Below the pieces are notes generated by a model. That model saw only the letters and a program-made list of their open reading frames with translations, searched no databases and had not been told where the DNA came from. Shown here piece by piece: positions 8,259-15,317 of a stretch of DNA of 23,335 bases. The position numbers and the translations under genes are program-made. The DNA is from a virus. The stretch is from IMG/VR virus record IMGVR_UViG_3300043395_000572, positions 1-23,335 of that record, one strand, 5' to 3'. Positions within the stretch are counted from its first letter, which is position 1. Every line of letters begins with the position of its first letter.

Positions 8259-9022
8259 CTGGCGACAACCAGAACACCGGGGACACCGGTACTACGAACC
8301 AAGCTAAGTTCGGATCTGACCAAGGTACAACTCAAGGCGGTTCGTTTAGCTCAGAGGACATCGCACGTATCGTGAAGCAGAATGCTTTTGCACAGGACCA
8401 CATCAAGACTCTAGAGTCTGAGACGGCCGCTATGCGGGCAGAACTTCAACGTGCACAAGAAGAACTCGCGAAAGCGCGTTCGATTGATGATCTTCTTGAC
8501 GCTATGCGGCAACAAGAATCTAATCAGCCTGGGACGACATCCCCGCAGATAGATCAACAAGAGCTGCTCAATAAGCTGAAGACTGAAGTCTTCTCGGAAC
8601 TGACTGCTGCGCAACAGCAAGCGGCTGAGATGCAGAACTGGAACACGTCCATCGGGATGCTCAAAGAGCGTCACGGTGATGGGTTCGCGGTGTATGTGGA
8701 CCAGCGTGCTGCCGAGCTCGGCATCCCTGTAACTAAGCTCGAGGAGCTCGCTAAGACCTCCCCGAACGCGTTCATGGAACTGGTTAGTCCGAACAAGACT
8801 AGGACTGCAGCACCAACCACGGGCTCGCAATACGTGCCGGCTAATGCCGATGCGGAGACGGAAGCTTATTTCACAAAGATTAGCACCCTTCGATTCCGGA
8901 ATACTCCGGAAGGTAACGATGCTAAGCGTGTGTGGGCTGATCCTGATTTCCAATCTCGGTACAGGATGCATATCCTGGAGAAGGCAAAGAAAAGCGGGTC
9001 TACCTTCGGTAACACAATATAG
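8255..9022 (+). CDS. Capsid scaffolding protein
   Basis: A 255-residue protein with a disordered Gly/Thr/Asn/Gln-rich N-terminus (about residues 1-30), a coiled coil (about 47-75, TLESETAAMRAELQRAQEEL), a Gln-rich central helix and a basic C-terminus (YRMHILEKAKKSGSTFG). This build and its position directly between portal and coat genes are typical of podovirus scaffolds, which guide coat assembly and leave before or during DNA packaging. The positively charged C-terminal helix would be the coat-binding part by analogy with T7 and P22 scaffolds. No protease motif is visible, so release without cleavage is likely. A GAGGAA site at about 8245-8250 precedes the ATG, which overlaps the upstream stop (ATGA). 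Confidence 0.87.
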   Translation: MTGDNQNTGDTGTTNQAKFGSDQGTTQGGSFSSEDIARIVKQNAFAQDHIKTLESETAAMRAELQRAQEELAKARSIDDLLDAMRQQESNQPGTTSPQIDQQELLNKLKTEVFSELTAAQQQAAEMQNWNTSIGMLKERHGDGFAVYVDQRAAELGIPVTKLEELAKTSPNAFMELVSPNKTRTAAPTTGSQYVPANADAETEAYFTKISTLRFRNTPEGNDAKRVWADPDFQSRYRMHILEKAKKSGSTFGNTI

Positions 9023-9032
9023 GATATAAACC

Positions 9033-10001
9033 ATGGCACTTGATAGCACATGGGGTAATAACCATTTTCATCGCAACGAAATCTTCAACACCCAGTTGAA
9101 GGAAGTTCTGCGCGATGATGTGTTCGCTGAGCAGTGGGTTAACTATATCGGCGATTTCACCGACGGAGCGAACTACAAGATCAACTCTGTTGGCGAACTC
9201 ACGATTGACCAAATGGCTGAAGCAACTAGCCTGCCGGATCGTCGTCCTGACTCGGGTCAGTTCGTATTTAACATCAACGAATTCGTTGGCGTTAAGACGG
9301 CTTTCACCGACGTCTTCCTGGAAGACGACTTCATGGCCCCGCAAGTTCTCAGCACACTGCCGGATCGCATGAACCGTGCATTCCAAGAATATATGGAAAC
9401 GCGCGTTCTGCATCTGCAAGCTGAACAAACGGCTAACAACTCCAACACGATTAACGGCGCTTACCACCGCTTCACGGCGAATGGCTCGAGCCGCGTAATC
9501 ACCATCCAAGACCTCGCTTACGTGAACTATGTTCTGAAGAAGGCTAACGCAGGCAACACCGCAATCGTCGGTATCGTTGACCCGTCGTTCGAATTCAACA
9601 CGAACATCAGCTCGCAAGTAGTTACATCGGAGAACCCGATGTACCAAGGTATCATCAACACTGGTATCGGAAGTGGCTACCGCTTCATCCGTAACATCTA
9701 CGGTGTTGACCTGTATACCTCGAACTACCTCGACGTCCTGACCTCGGCTGAATCGTCTCTGACGGACTACCAAGGCAACACGACGGCGGGCGCAGTAAGC
9801 GATGTCGTTAACGTTTTCTTCTCGGCCTCGGACCGCCAGAATCTGCCGTTCATCGGTGCATGGCGTCGCCGTCCCACGATTAAGTCGTGGCGGGATGAAG
9901 ACAAAGAGACTGAATACCACCAGATGTCGGCACGTTTCGGCCTTGCGCTGTACCGTCCGGAGAACCTGGTGTGCATGGTCTCGTCGACCACCCTTAGCTA
10001 A
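9033..10001 (+). CDS. Major capsid protein
   Basis: A 322-residue coat protein following the scaffold gene. It starts with a helical N-arm region (NHFHRNEIFNTQLKEVLRDD), has a long central helix (ALSTLPDRM-like LSTLPDRMNRAFQEYMETRV, about residues 109-128), and strands around IVGIVDPSFEF and GVDLYTSNYLD, in keeping with the HK97-type fold of podovirus coats. Length is normal. The codons are strongly selected: no AGA, AGG, ATA, CTA, TTA or TCA, as expected for the most abundant virion protein. AGGA at 9021-9024 lies eight bases before the ATG. No protease or cleavage signal is seen. Assignment combines gene order, length and codon bias with family-like sequence. Confidence 0.92.
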   Translation: MALDSTWGNNHFHRNEIFNTQLKEVLRDDVFAEQWVNYIGDFTDGANYKINSVGELTIDQMAEATSLPDRRPDSGQFVFNINEFVGVKTAFTDVFLEDDFMAPQVLSTLPDRMNRAFQEYMETRVLHLQAEQTANNSNTINGAYHRFTANGSSRVITIQDLAYVNYVLKKANAGNTAIVGIVDPSFEFNTNISSQVVTSENPMYQGIINTGIGSGYRFIRNIYGVDLYTSNYLDVLTSAESSLTDYQGNTTAGAVSDVVNVFFSASDRQNLPFIGAWRRRPTIKSWRDEDKETEYHQMSARFGLALYRPENLVCMVSSTTLS

Positions 10002-10002
10002 T

Positions 10003-10008
10003 AGGAGG
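10003..10008 (+). promoter_or_regulatory. Strong Shine-Dalgarno site AGGAGG
   Basis: A full AGGAGG just after the coat stop codon, five bases before the ATG at 10014. It is the strongest correctly spaced site in the window and predicts high expression of the following gene. Confidence 0.75.
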
Positions 10009-10013
10009 CTATT

Positions 10014-10580
10014 ATGACGCGTGCAACTACGTGGACTAATAACGATGGCCTCAGCGTTGGCTACGGTCGTCGGACTTCGCGAAACAAGAACGCTGGCACT
10101 GTTCGTACCCAAGGGAACGAAGAGATGCTCGTCATGGAAATCAACTATGCCGCGATGCCTCTGGCTTCGGGCACGGCTCGTATTTCCAAGGACACGGCGA
10201 TTCCTGCAGGTTCGTACATCACTAAAGCAACCCTGAACGTCCTCTCGACGTTTGCAGATGCTGACGCTAACCCGACGATGACTATTGGTCTCGTTAACAG
10301 CGCCGGCACGGCAATCGACGTAGACGGTCTGTTCGCAGGTCTGACGGAAGCGTCGGGCCAGCTCACGGCTCCTCAAGTAGTTGAGGGTGACGTAGCTACG
10401 TACGGCGGTGCTCTGGTGAACGGTGTGGACCACATCGGTTCGTCTGATGGCTACATCAACGTAGACCTCGACACGGGCGCTTGGGACTCTGGCCTGGCTC
10501 AGCTGACGGTATGGTACCTGAAGCCGACCCCGGACAGCACTCCGACTGAACCGGTCGACTCCATCGTAGGTTCGCTGTAA
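10014..10580 (+). CDS. Probable capsid decoration or minor head protein
   Basis: A 188-residue soluble protein, beta-rich in its centre (YITKATLNVLSTFADAD, PTMTIGLVNSAGTAIDV, YINVDLDTGAWDSGLAQLTV) with a Pro/Thr/Asp-rich tail. It directly follows the coat gene, has the best ribosome binding site in the window, and shares the coat gene's codon choice (no AGA, AGG, CTA, TTA or TCA). Similar small genes behind coat genes in podoviruses are found in virions, often as surface decoration. The final strand LTVWYLKPTPD is a common ending of such proteins. It ends with a double stop TAATAG, followed by a structured hairpin. A tail or neck role is less likely but not excluded. Confidence 0.68.
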   Translation: MTRATTWTNNDGLSVGYGRRTSRNKNAGTVRTQGNEEMLVMEINYAAMPLASGTARISKDTAIPAGSYITKATLNVLSTFADADANPTMTIGLVNSAGTAIDVDGLFAGLTEASGQLTAPQVVEGDVATYGGALVNGVDHIGSSDGYINVDLDTGAWDSGLAQLTVWYLKPTPDSTPTEPVDSIVGSL

Positions 10581-10589
10581 TAGCGAACT

Positions 10590-10650
10590 AATGGTCAAAC
10601 GGGGGTCGCAGCTCAGCTGCCTCGGACTCTAGGGTCGGCCCCCGACCATT
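10590..10650 (+). terminator. GC-rich structured hairpin behind capsid genes, candidate terminator or RNA-processing element
   Basis: The only intergenic gap of note. AATGGT (10590-10595) pairs with ACCATT (10645-10650), and CGGGGG (10600-10605) pairs with CCCCCG (10639-10644), leaving a CAAA bulge on the 5' side. Inside sits a perfect small hairpin GCAGC-TCA-GCTGC (10608-10620). A competing hairpin GGTCGG-CCC-CCGACC (10633-10647) uses the 3' arm of the long stem. There is no U-run after it, so a classical intrinsic terminator is not shown. T7 places its late terminator at the same point after the capsid gene. A barrier that lowers transcription into the tail genes, or an mRNA-stabilising 3' structure, would fit. 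Confidence 0.55.
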
Positions 10651-10665
10651 CAAAGAGAATTAAAT

Positions 10666-11160
10666 ATGGCTGAACATAGAGACTTAACTGGCGCATCCTT
10701 GCACGAATGCAAGCTTATCGACTCTGCCGGTACTGGTGACGCTGGCAAAGTCATCACCCCCTCTAGCACTGATGCTGGGGTTGGTGAACTCCGTCAGCTT
10801 ACGGAGACTGAGATCTCCGACAAGACTTATGCGCTCACCGCAAAACTTAAAGATGTTGGCGGTACTAACGTAGCGTACGTAGTGGCCCCATTTGATGGCA
10901 CTATCACTAAGGTTTATACTGCTATCGATCAAGCAATTGCTACGGCAGATGCAGTACTTACTGTGGCTATCGGCGGCGTGAGCACCACCCCTGCCACTAT
11001 CACTATAGCTTACAGCGGTTCTGCTGCGGGCGATATCGACTCTGTCACTATCACAAACAATAATACTGTGGTAGCTGGCGATAAAATTACTATCACATCT
11101 GATGGCGGCACTAGCACTGCAGCGGATGTGTTCTGCACTCTCGTATTCACTAAGGTTTAA
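10666..11160 (+). CDS. Beta-rich structural protein, possible head fibre or decoration
   Basis: A 164-residue soluble protein. The N-terminus (HRDLTGASLHECK, residues 4-16) resembles the short capsid-binding leader of phage head-fibre or decoration proteins. Residues about 50-164 alternate strands rich in Thr, Ala, Val and Ile (VAPFDGTITKVYTAID, VLTVAIGGVSTTPATITIAY, DKITITSDGGTSTAADVFC), a compact beta domain typical of virion surface modules. It lies behind the hairpin element and before the tail adaptor. Its codon usage is looser than that of the two genes before the hairpin, suggesting lower expression. The ribosome binding site is only AGAGAA-like. I infer a virion-surface protein; a neck component is the main alternative. 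Confidence 0.62.
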   Translation: MAEHRDLTGASLHECKLIDSAGTGDAGKVITPSSTDAGVGELRQLTETEISDKTYALTAKLKDVGGTNVAYVVAPFDGTITKVYTAIDQAIATADAVLTVAIGGVSTTPATITIAYSGSAAGDIDSVTITNNNTVVAGDKITITSDGGTSTAADVFCTLVFTKV

Positions 11161-11162
11161 TC

Positions 11163-11987
11163 ATGGCACGGAATAGGATGTCTCTTCTTCAGATCGTCCA
11201 GCGTACTCTGGATGCTATGAACCACGACAGTGTGAATAGTATCTCGGATACTATCGAGTCCAGACAGATCGCGGAAGAAGCTCGAGTAGTGTACTACGAG
11301 CTCATGGATCGTGAAGATTGGCCTCATTTGATGAAGCTGATCACGCTTGAGCCGACCGAAGATATCGATCATCCGAATTACTTGGTCATTCCCGAAGATG
11401 TAGTACGTATTGATGAGATCAAATATGAGACGACGACGACGGACGACACCCGTCGACAGTTCAGGACTGTTATGTATCTTGATCCTAACGATTTCCTCGA
11501 TCATGTCTATCTGCGTAATACAGATGATACTAACATAGATGAGATAGAAGATTACGGCGGCACGGTGCTATTCATTCTGAATGATATCGCCCCGACGTAC
11601 TGGACTACGTTCGATGACGAACATATCGTGTTCGACTCGTACGACTCTGATATCTCTGATACTCTTCTGCAAGATAAGTCTTCGGTGTTGGCTAAGTACA
11701 TCCCGCCGTGGACTAGTGCTGATTCCTTCATCCCGGACATGCCAGACCAGATGTTCAGCACGTACGTGGCAGAGGTAACTGCCTCCGCATTCACGTATTG
11801 GAAGCAAGGACAATCGATTAAAGATGAACAACGCGCTGCACGTGGGATCTCCCGCCTTAGAAAGGATGCCCGTAAGATCAGCGCAACAAGGAGCAAAGTA
11901 AATTATGGAAGACCAGGACCTTACAATTATGTCCGAAGCGAAGATGGAACAAGAGGAAGTATTCGAGACTCCCTCGCAAGATACTGA
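11163..11987 (+). CDS. Tail tubular protein A (gp11-like head-tail adaptor)
   Basis: A 274-residue protein with the pattern of T7 gp11-like adaptors: an N-terminal helical part (SLLQIVQRTLDAMN, then SISDTIESRQIAEEARVVYY), a strand-rich middle with a YLVIPEDVVRIDEIKYE stretch (about residues 77-93), and a C-terminal helical part ending in a basic RLRKDARKISATRSK tail. These proteins form a twelve-fold ring below the portal and carry the nozzle. The downstream nozzle genes support this. Start ATG is two bases after the previous stop. Its last 83 bases are shared with the next gene in another frame. Confidence 0.86.
   Translation: MARNRMSLLQIVQRTLDAMNHDSVNSISDTIESRQIAEEARVVYYELMDREDWPHLMKLITLEPTEDIDHPNYLVIPEDVVRIDEIKYETTTTDDTRRQFRTVMYLDPNDFLDHVYLRNTDDTNIDEIEDYGGTVLFILNDIAPTYWTTFDDEHIVFDSYDSDISDTLLQDKSSVLAKYIPPWTSADSFIPDMPDQMFSTYVAEVTASAFTYWKQGQSIKDEQRAARGISRLRKDARKISATRSKVNYGRPGPYNYVRSEDGTRGSIRDSLARY
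11888..11893 (+). promoter_or_regulatory. AAGGAG site deciding an overlapping start
   Basis: AAGGAG lies eleven bases before the ATG at 11905, within the adaptor gene. It favours that start over a later in-frame ATG at 11929, which has no comparable site. Confidence 0.5.
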
Positions 11988-12378
11988 GATTCCGTTGGAG
12001 GATCAATATGATTTTCTTCCCCAAGAAGAAGCGGCCCCCGATAATGCGCCCAAAAAACAAGAAGAAGTAACATTCCGTGAGCCCACGGAAGAAGAGCTCC
12101 CGCGCGAGCGCGTAGCTCGTAGTGATTCCGGATTCATTGGCCAGAACTTCTTTGGCGAAGGCGATGATTGGGTGGCTACTGTGGTAGGGACTTCCCCCAC
12201 TGGGAATTCTCTTCAAGTAACTAAGAAGCAGGATGGTGTAGGCTATCAACTCAATTGGAGGGACGGCGGCAGTATGCCGGCACACCTTACTGGTTGGTAC
12301 ACCACATTCGATAAGGCTGAAGTAGCGGCTCGGGTGCATCTCCATGAGCTTTGGGAAAAGGCTCGTAAGGCAGGCTAA
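11905..12378 (+). CDS. Unknown acidic two-part protein overlapping the tail adaptor gene
   Basis: A 157-residue protein that I do not recognise. Residues 1-70 are very acidic, Glu/Pro/Gln-rich and probably disordered. Residues about 74-157 look like a small folded domain with strands (DWVATVVGTSPTGNSLQVTK, GVGYQLNWRDGG) followed by a C-terminal helix (KAEVAARVHLHELWEKARK). It starts 83 bases inside the adaptor gene in a different frame, supported by AAGGAG at 11888-11893, and ends just before the nozzle gene. The overlap is long for this tightly packed genome, where other overlaps are 1-8 bases. Position suggests a virion or tail-assembly accessory. An internal ATG at 11929 remains an alternative start. 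Confidence 0.7.
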   Translation: MEDQDLTIMSEAKMEQEEVFETPSQDTEIPLEDQYDFLPQEEAAPDNAPKKQEEVTFREPTEEELPRERVARSDSGFIGQNFFGEGDDWVATVVGTSPTGNSLQVTKKQDGVGYQLNWRDGGSMPAHLTGWYTTFDKAEVAARVHLHELWEKARKAG

Positions 12379-12380
12379 TT

Positions 12381-13055
12381 ATGCCGCGACAGGCAACACG
12401 AAAGAATGTAGTAACGTTAGCGGGCGGTCTCAATACAGAGGCTAGCCCGCTTACTTATCCTGAGAACTCAGCGAAGGATCTGCTAAATATAGATCTGAAT
12501 CGCGACGGTAGTGCTCGGCGTAGACGCGGGTTAGAATATGAAGTGGGGTACGAGTACTCCGACGAGGAGTTCGATCCTACGCTATTGGCCGAATCCGCTG
12601 TTACTGTGCATGAGTGGCAATCTGTTCAGGGCGATGATAGCCTGAACTTTCTTGTTATTCAGATAGGGCACTATTTGTACTTCCATAATCTTGGAAACGA
12701 TTCAGTATCCTCATCTTATCTTGGAAAGATAGATCTAACTCCTATTAGGATAGGGGATGCTGTAGATCATACTGCGCCTATCAGTGCAGCTGCTGGAAAG
12801 GGTAAGCTGTTCATTGTAAGCAGAGGGATTTCTCCGGCATACATTTCGTACGATAAAGATACTCAATCCTTTACCGGTGTGAAGCTAACGCTGAAGGTTC
12901 GGGACATTGATGGTATTCCAGAAGATGATGAATCCCCGCCGGTATTTGGGGATGACGTTACCCCGCCAGCTGCTCTTGATCCTGCTGATAACGTGTACGA
13001 TGTTCCGTTCCCGCTCGAGATCCCTGACTTCAGTAACTGGTTCCCTAGGATTTAA
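12381..13055 (+). CDS. Tail tubular protein B (gp12-like nozzle), N-terminal part of a split gene
   Basis: A 224-residue protein. It opens with a segment typical of gp12-like nozzle proteins: LAGGLNTEASPLTYPEN (about residues 13-29) and NIDLNRDGSARRRRGLEYE (about 36-54). It continues through strands with LFIVSRGISPAYISYDKDT and the LKVRDIDGI motif (about 170-178), then passes into an acidic, Pro-rich stretch (SPPVFGDDVTPPAALDPADN) and stops. Complete nozzle proteins are usually around 800 residues, and here the rest is in the next frame, two bases downstream. The two products sum to 794 residues. They probably fold together as one nozzle subunit. A recent disruption is less likely, because both parts look intact and the second has its own start. 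Confidence 0.82.
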   Translation: MPRQATRKNVVTLAGGLNTEASPLTYPENSAKDLLNIDLNRDGSARRRRGLEYEVGYEYSDEEFDPTLLAESAVTVHEWQSVQGDDSLNFLVIQIGHYLYFHNLGNDSVSSSYLGKIDLTPIRIGDAVDHTAPISAAAGKGKLFIVSRGISPAYISYDKDTQSFTGVKLTLKVRDIDGIPEDDESPPVFGDDVTPPAALDPADNVYDVPFPLEIPDFSNWFPRI

Positions 13056-13057
13056 TA

Positions 13058-14770
13058 ATGGCAGTTGATACCAGACCTACTACTTTAACGGCCGCGCATA
13101 ACTATAATCTTCGCAATCAAGGGTGGCCTACTAGATGCTCGCTTCCTAATAAGATTGATGGTGACGACGGTCTGTTTGAAGGCGACCCTGTATCCTATAC
13201 GAAGACTATTAATGGGTACTATCCTTCAAATGCAGACATCATGTATTACAGCAAGATGGCTGCAGCCACTGATCCGCAAGCGCTGAATGTGTACTCTCCG
13301 TGGGAACTCAGGAAGCAGATCTTTGGTAACACGCCTGCCGCTAAAGGGCATTTTATTCTTCCGTACTTCGACAAGAATCGGCAATTGGCGGCCAATATTT
13401 CCAGCATCTACGATCCAACTAGAGATCAGATAGATGAGCGCCCTATATCCGTAGCCTTCATGACAGGTAGGGTTTGGTACTTGATGCCTTTCGGCGAACT
13501 TCTGTACTCTCAAGTGCTGACTGAAGTATCTCGCTGTGATAAGTGCTATCAAGAAGCTGACCCAACTGCTGAAGATATCAATGAGCTTGTGGCCACAGAT
13601 GGCGGCACGCTTGATATCACCGGTATAGGTAAGGCGCAAAAGCTGGTTGTAGTAGGAAACACTATGGTGATCCTGGCCGACAACGGCGTGTGGGGAGTAT
13701 CTGGGTCTGGGGACGAAAGTTTCTCTGCAGTCTCTCAAGAGATCAGGAAGATCACTAGTGTAGGTTGTATAGGGCTAGAGAGCGCGATCGAAGTAGAGAA
13801 CTCCTTGTTCTTCTGGTCTCAAGGCGGCATATATGTGCTAGTCCAGGATCAGGTAACTGGATACTTGACTGCACAAAACATCACTGATACTACTATTCTA
13901 TCGTATTATCTCGATATAACTCCTATCGCTAGGGCGAATGCTCGGGCCTTCTACGACGAAGAAAGCAAGAAGATCTTCTGGTTCTATAATAGCGACCCGG
14001 AATTCGACGGGGTGAACTGGCGGTACAAGTTCGACAAGGCGCTGATCTTCGATATCGTACTAAAGACTTTCTACCCGTACAGTATGGATGCTAGTGCTGG
14101 ACTCCCGTTCATCTCTGCTGCTGCACAGAAGAAGGCTAATAGCTTTGAGAGTGTGGTTGAGAACATCTATGACGCTGATGTCCTTGTAACAGATAGCGCA
14201 GTAACCGTGACTCAGACTATCACCACCGCTGTCACAGCAGAAGTCAAGATCAAACTCCTTACGTTCTTAGAGCAGGCTAACTCGAACTACAAGTACACAT
14301 TCTCTGAGTACAAGAACGATGTTCCGTACGATTGGCAAGAAGAGACAGGCGGTGAGAACTACGAGTCTTATATAGAAATGGGGTACGATCTTTCTGGCGA
14401 TCTGATTTCTGAGAAAGAAACAAATACTATCTATGCATTCTTTAAACGTACTGAGACTGAAACAGTACTGGATGAAAACAACGAATTAACTTTTGACTAC
14501 CCCTCTAGCTGCTACATGCGTGCTAAGTGGGACTGGACTGACTCTGCAGATTCAGGTAGGTGGTCAGAATCTCAACAGATCTACAGACTTAATAGGCATT
14601 GGATCCCCACTGGGATCGGCCCGTTCGAGTACGGTACTGATGTGGTACAGACCATCAATCAGGTCCGTGGTAAAGGGCATGCTGTAAGTCTGAGATTCGA
14701 ATCAGAAGAAGGGAAAGACTTCCACCTCCTTGGTTGGGCTATCCCTTACAGCATTATGGTGGGAGCATAA
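13058..14770 (+). CDS. Tail tubular protein B (gp12-like nozzle), main part of a split gene
   Basis: A 570-residue protein carrying the body of the nozzle that closes the tail and binds fibres. Near the N-terminus is RPTTLTAAHNYNLRNQGWP (residues 6-24), which in complete gp12-like proteins follows the RDxxG motif seen at the end of the upstream part. Later come QKLVVVGNTMVILADNGVWG, SLFFWSQGGIYVL, ARANARAFYDEESKKIFWFY and KALIFDIVLKTFYPYS, matching the beta-propeller-like core of this family. The ATG is two bases after the upstream stop, with AGGA at 13047-13050, so termination-reinitiation is expected. This frame is open only from 13049 and no slippery heptamer is visible, which argues against programmed frameshifting. 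Confidence 0.84.
   Translation: MAVDTRPTTLTAAHNYNLRNQGWPTRCSLPNKIDGDDGLFEGDPVSYTKTINGYYPSNADIMYYSKMAAATDPQALNVYSPWELRKQIFGNTPAAKGHFILPYFDKNRQLAANISSIYDPTRDQIDERPISVAFMTGRVWYLMPFGELLYSQVLTEVSRCDKCYQEADPTAEDINELVATDGGTLDITGIGKAQKLVVVGNTMVILADNGVWGVSGSGDESFSAVSQEIRKITSVGCIGLESAIEVENSLFFWSQGGIYVLVQDQVTGYLTAQNITDTTILSYYLDITPIARANARAFYDEESKKIFWFYNSDPEFDGVNWRYKFDKALIFDIVLKTFYPYSMDASAGLPFISAAAQKKANSFESVVENIYDADVLVTDSAVTVTQTITTAVTAEVKIKLLTFLEQANSNYKYTFSEYKNDVPYDWQEETGGENYESYIEMGYDLSGDLISEKETNTIYAFFKRTETETVLDENNELTFDYPSSCYMRAKWDWTDSADSGRWSESQQIYRLNRHWIPTGIGPFEYGTDVVQTINQVRGKGHAVSLRFESEEGKDFHLLGWAIPYSIMVGA
14758..14765 (+). promoter_or_regulatory. GGTGGGAG site deciding the gp14-like start
   Basis: The site spans the end of the nozzle gene, six bases before the ATG at 14772. 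It favours that start over an in-frame ATG at 14730 that lies inside the nozzle gene. Confidence 0.5.
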
Positions 14771-14771
14771 A

Positions 14772-15317
14772 ATGGTTTTAGAAACTGCACTAGCGATAGC
14801 GGCAATTGTAACAGCTGTGGCTGGTACAGCTGCCTCGATGCAGGCCCAAGCAAAAACTAATGAGGCTCAAGAGAAAGCCCGCAAAATGCAGAATGCTGGG
14901 GCTCGAATTGAAGCGATGCATAGAGCAAGGCGGGCTGTGGCTGAACGTAGAATGATGCAAGCTGAGCTACAGCAAATGGGGGAGACACAAGGCGCCCGCT
15001 CTAGTTCAGCTATTACTGGCGCAGCCGGATCTCTTTCTACCCAAACTGCTGCTAATATTGGCTTTATGAATACGCAGGTCGCTACAGACTGGGGCATTAA
15101 TACTGCACTTACTCGTGGAGCACGGAGCGCAGCCCGATGGGATACTGTGTCAGGCGCGTTCAATGTAGCTAACTCTGTGGTGACTAGTCCTCAATTCGGT
15201 AATTGGGCTAGTAAGAACTTCCAAGGGACTGCTACTGGGCGTTTGGCAACGCCTCAAGAACAGTATAACTGGCGCGTTAATGGGACTCTTCCTCAAGGTG
15301 TAAATCCGAATGGTTAA
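14772..15317 (+). CDS. Small internal virion protein (gp14-like)
   Basis: A 181-residue protein with the build of T7 gp14-type ejection proteins: a hydrophobic, Ala-rich N-terminal segment (ALAIAAIVTAVAGTAAS, residues 6-22), then a Gln/Ala/Arg-rich helix (AQAKTNEAQEKARKMQNAGA, about 25-44; MHRARRAVAERRMMQAELQQ, about 49-68), then a Ser/Gly/Ala-rich part (SSSAITGAAGSLSTQTAANI). In T7 this protein is ejected first and inserts in the outer membrane. I chose ATG 14772 over the in-frame ATG at 14730, because the latter would sit inside the nozzle gene and add an unrelated leader. It overlaps the next gene by eight bases. Confidence 0.8.
   Translation: MVLETALAIAAIVTAVAGTAASMQAQAKTNEAQEKARKMQNAGARIEAMHRARRAVAERRMMQAELQQMGETQGARSSSAITGAAGSLSTQTAANIGFMNTQVATDWGINTALTRGARSAARWDTVSGAFNVANSVVTSPQFGNWASKNFQGTATGRLATPQEQYNWRVNGTLPQGVNPNG

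Noticed and set aside
9000-10598. 532-codon open frame on the minus strand across the coat and decoration genes
   Set aside because: It is explained by the absence of TTA, CTA and TCA codons in the strongly biased sense genes. Its product has no recognisable fold and it has no reasonable start signal.
10591-10632. 13-codon ATG-to-TAG frame inside the hairpin
   Set aside because: Too short to support and lacking a ribosome binding site; it is more likely incidental to the RNA structure.
10600-10650. tRNA-like features (D-arm-like AGCTCAGCTG, and a loop CTCTAGG that would read UAG)
   Set aside because: There is no T-arm, the anticodon stem has mismatches, and no acceptor stem closes at the right length. 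The self-complementary hairpin explains the sequence better.
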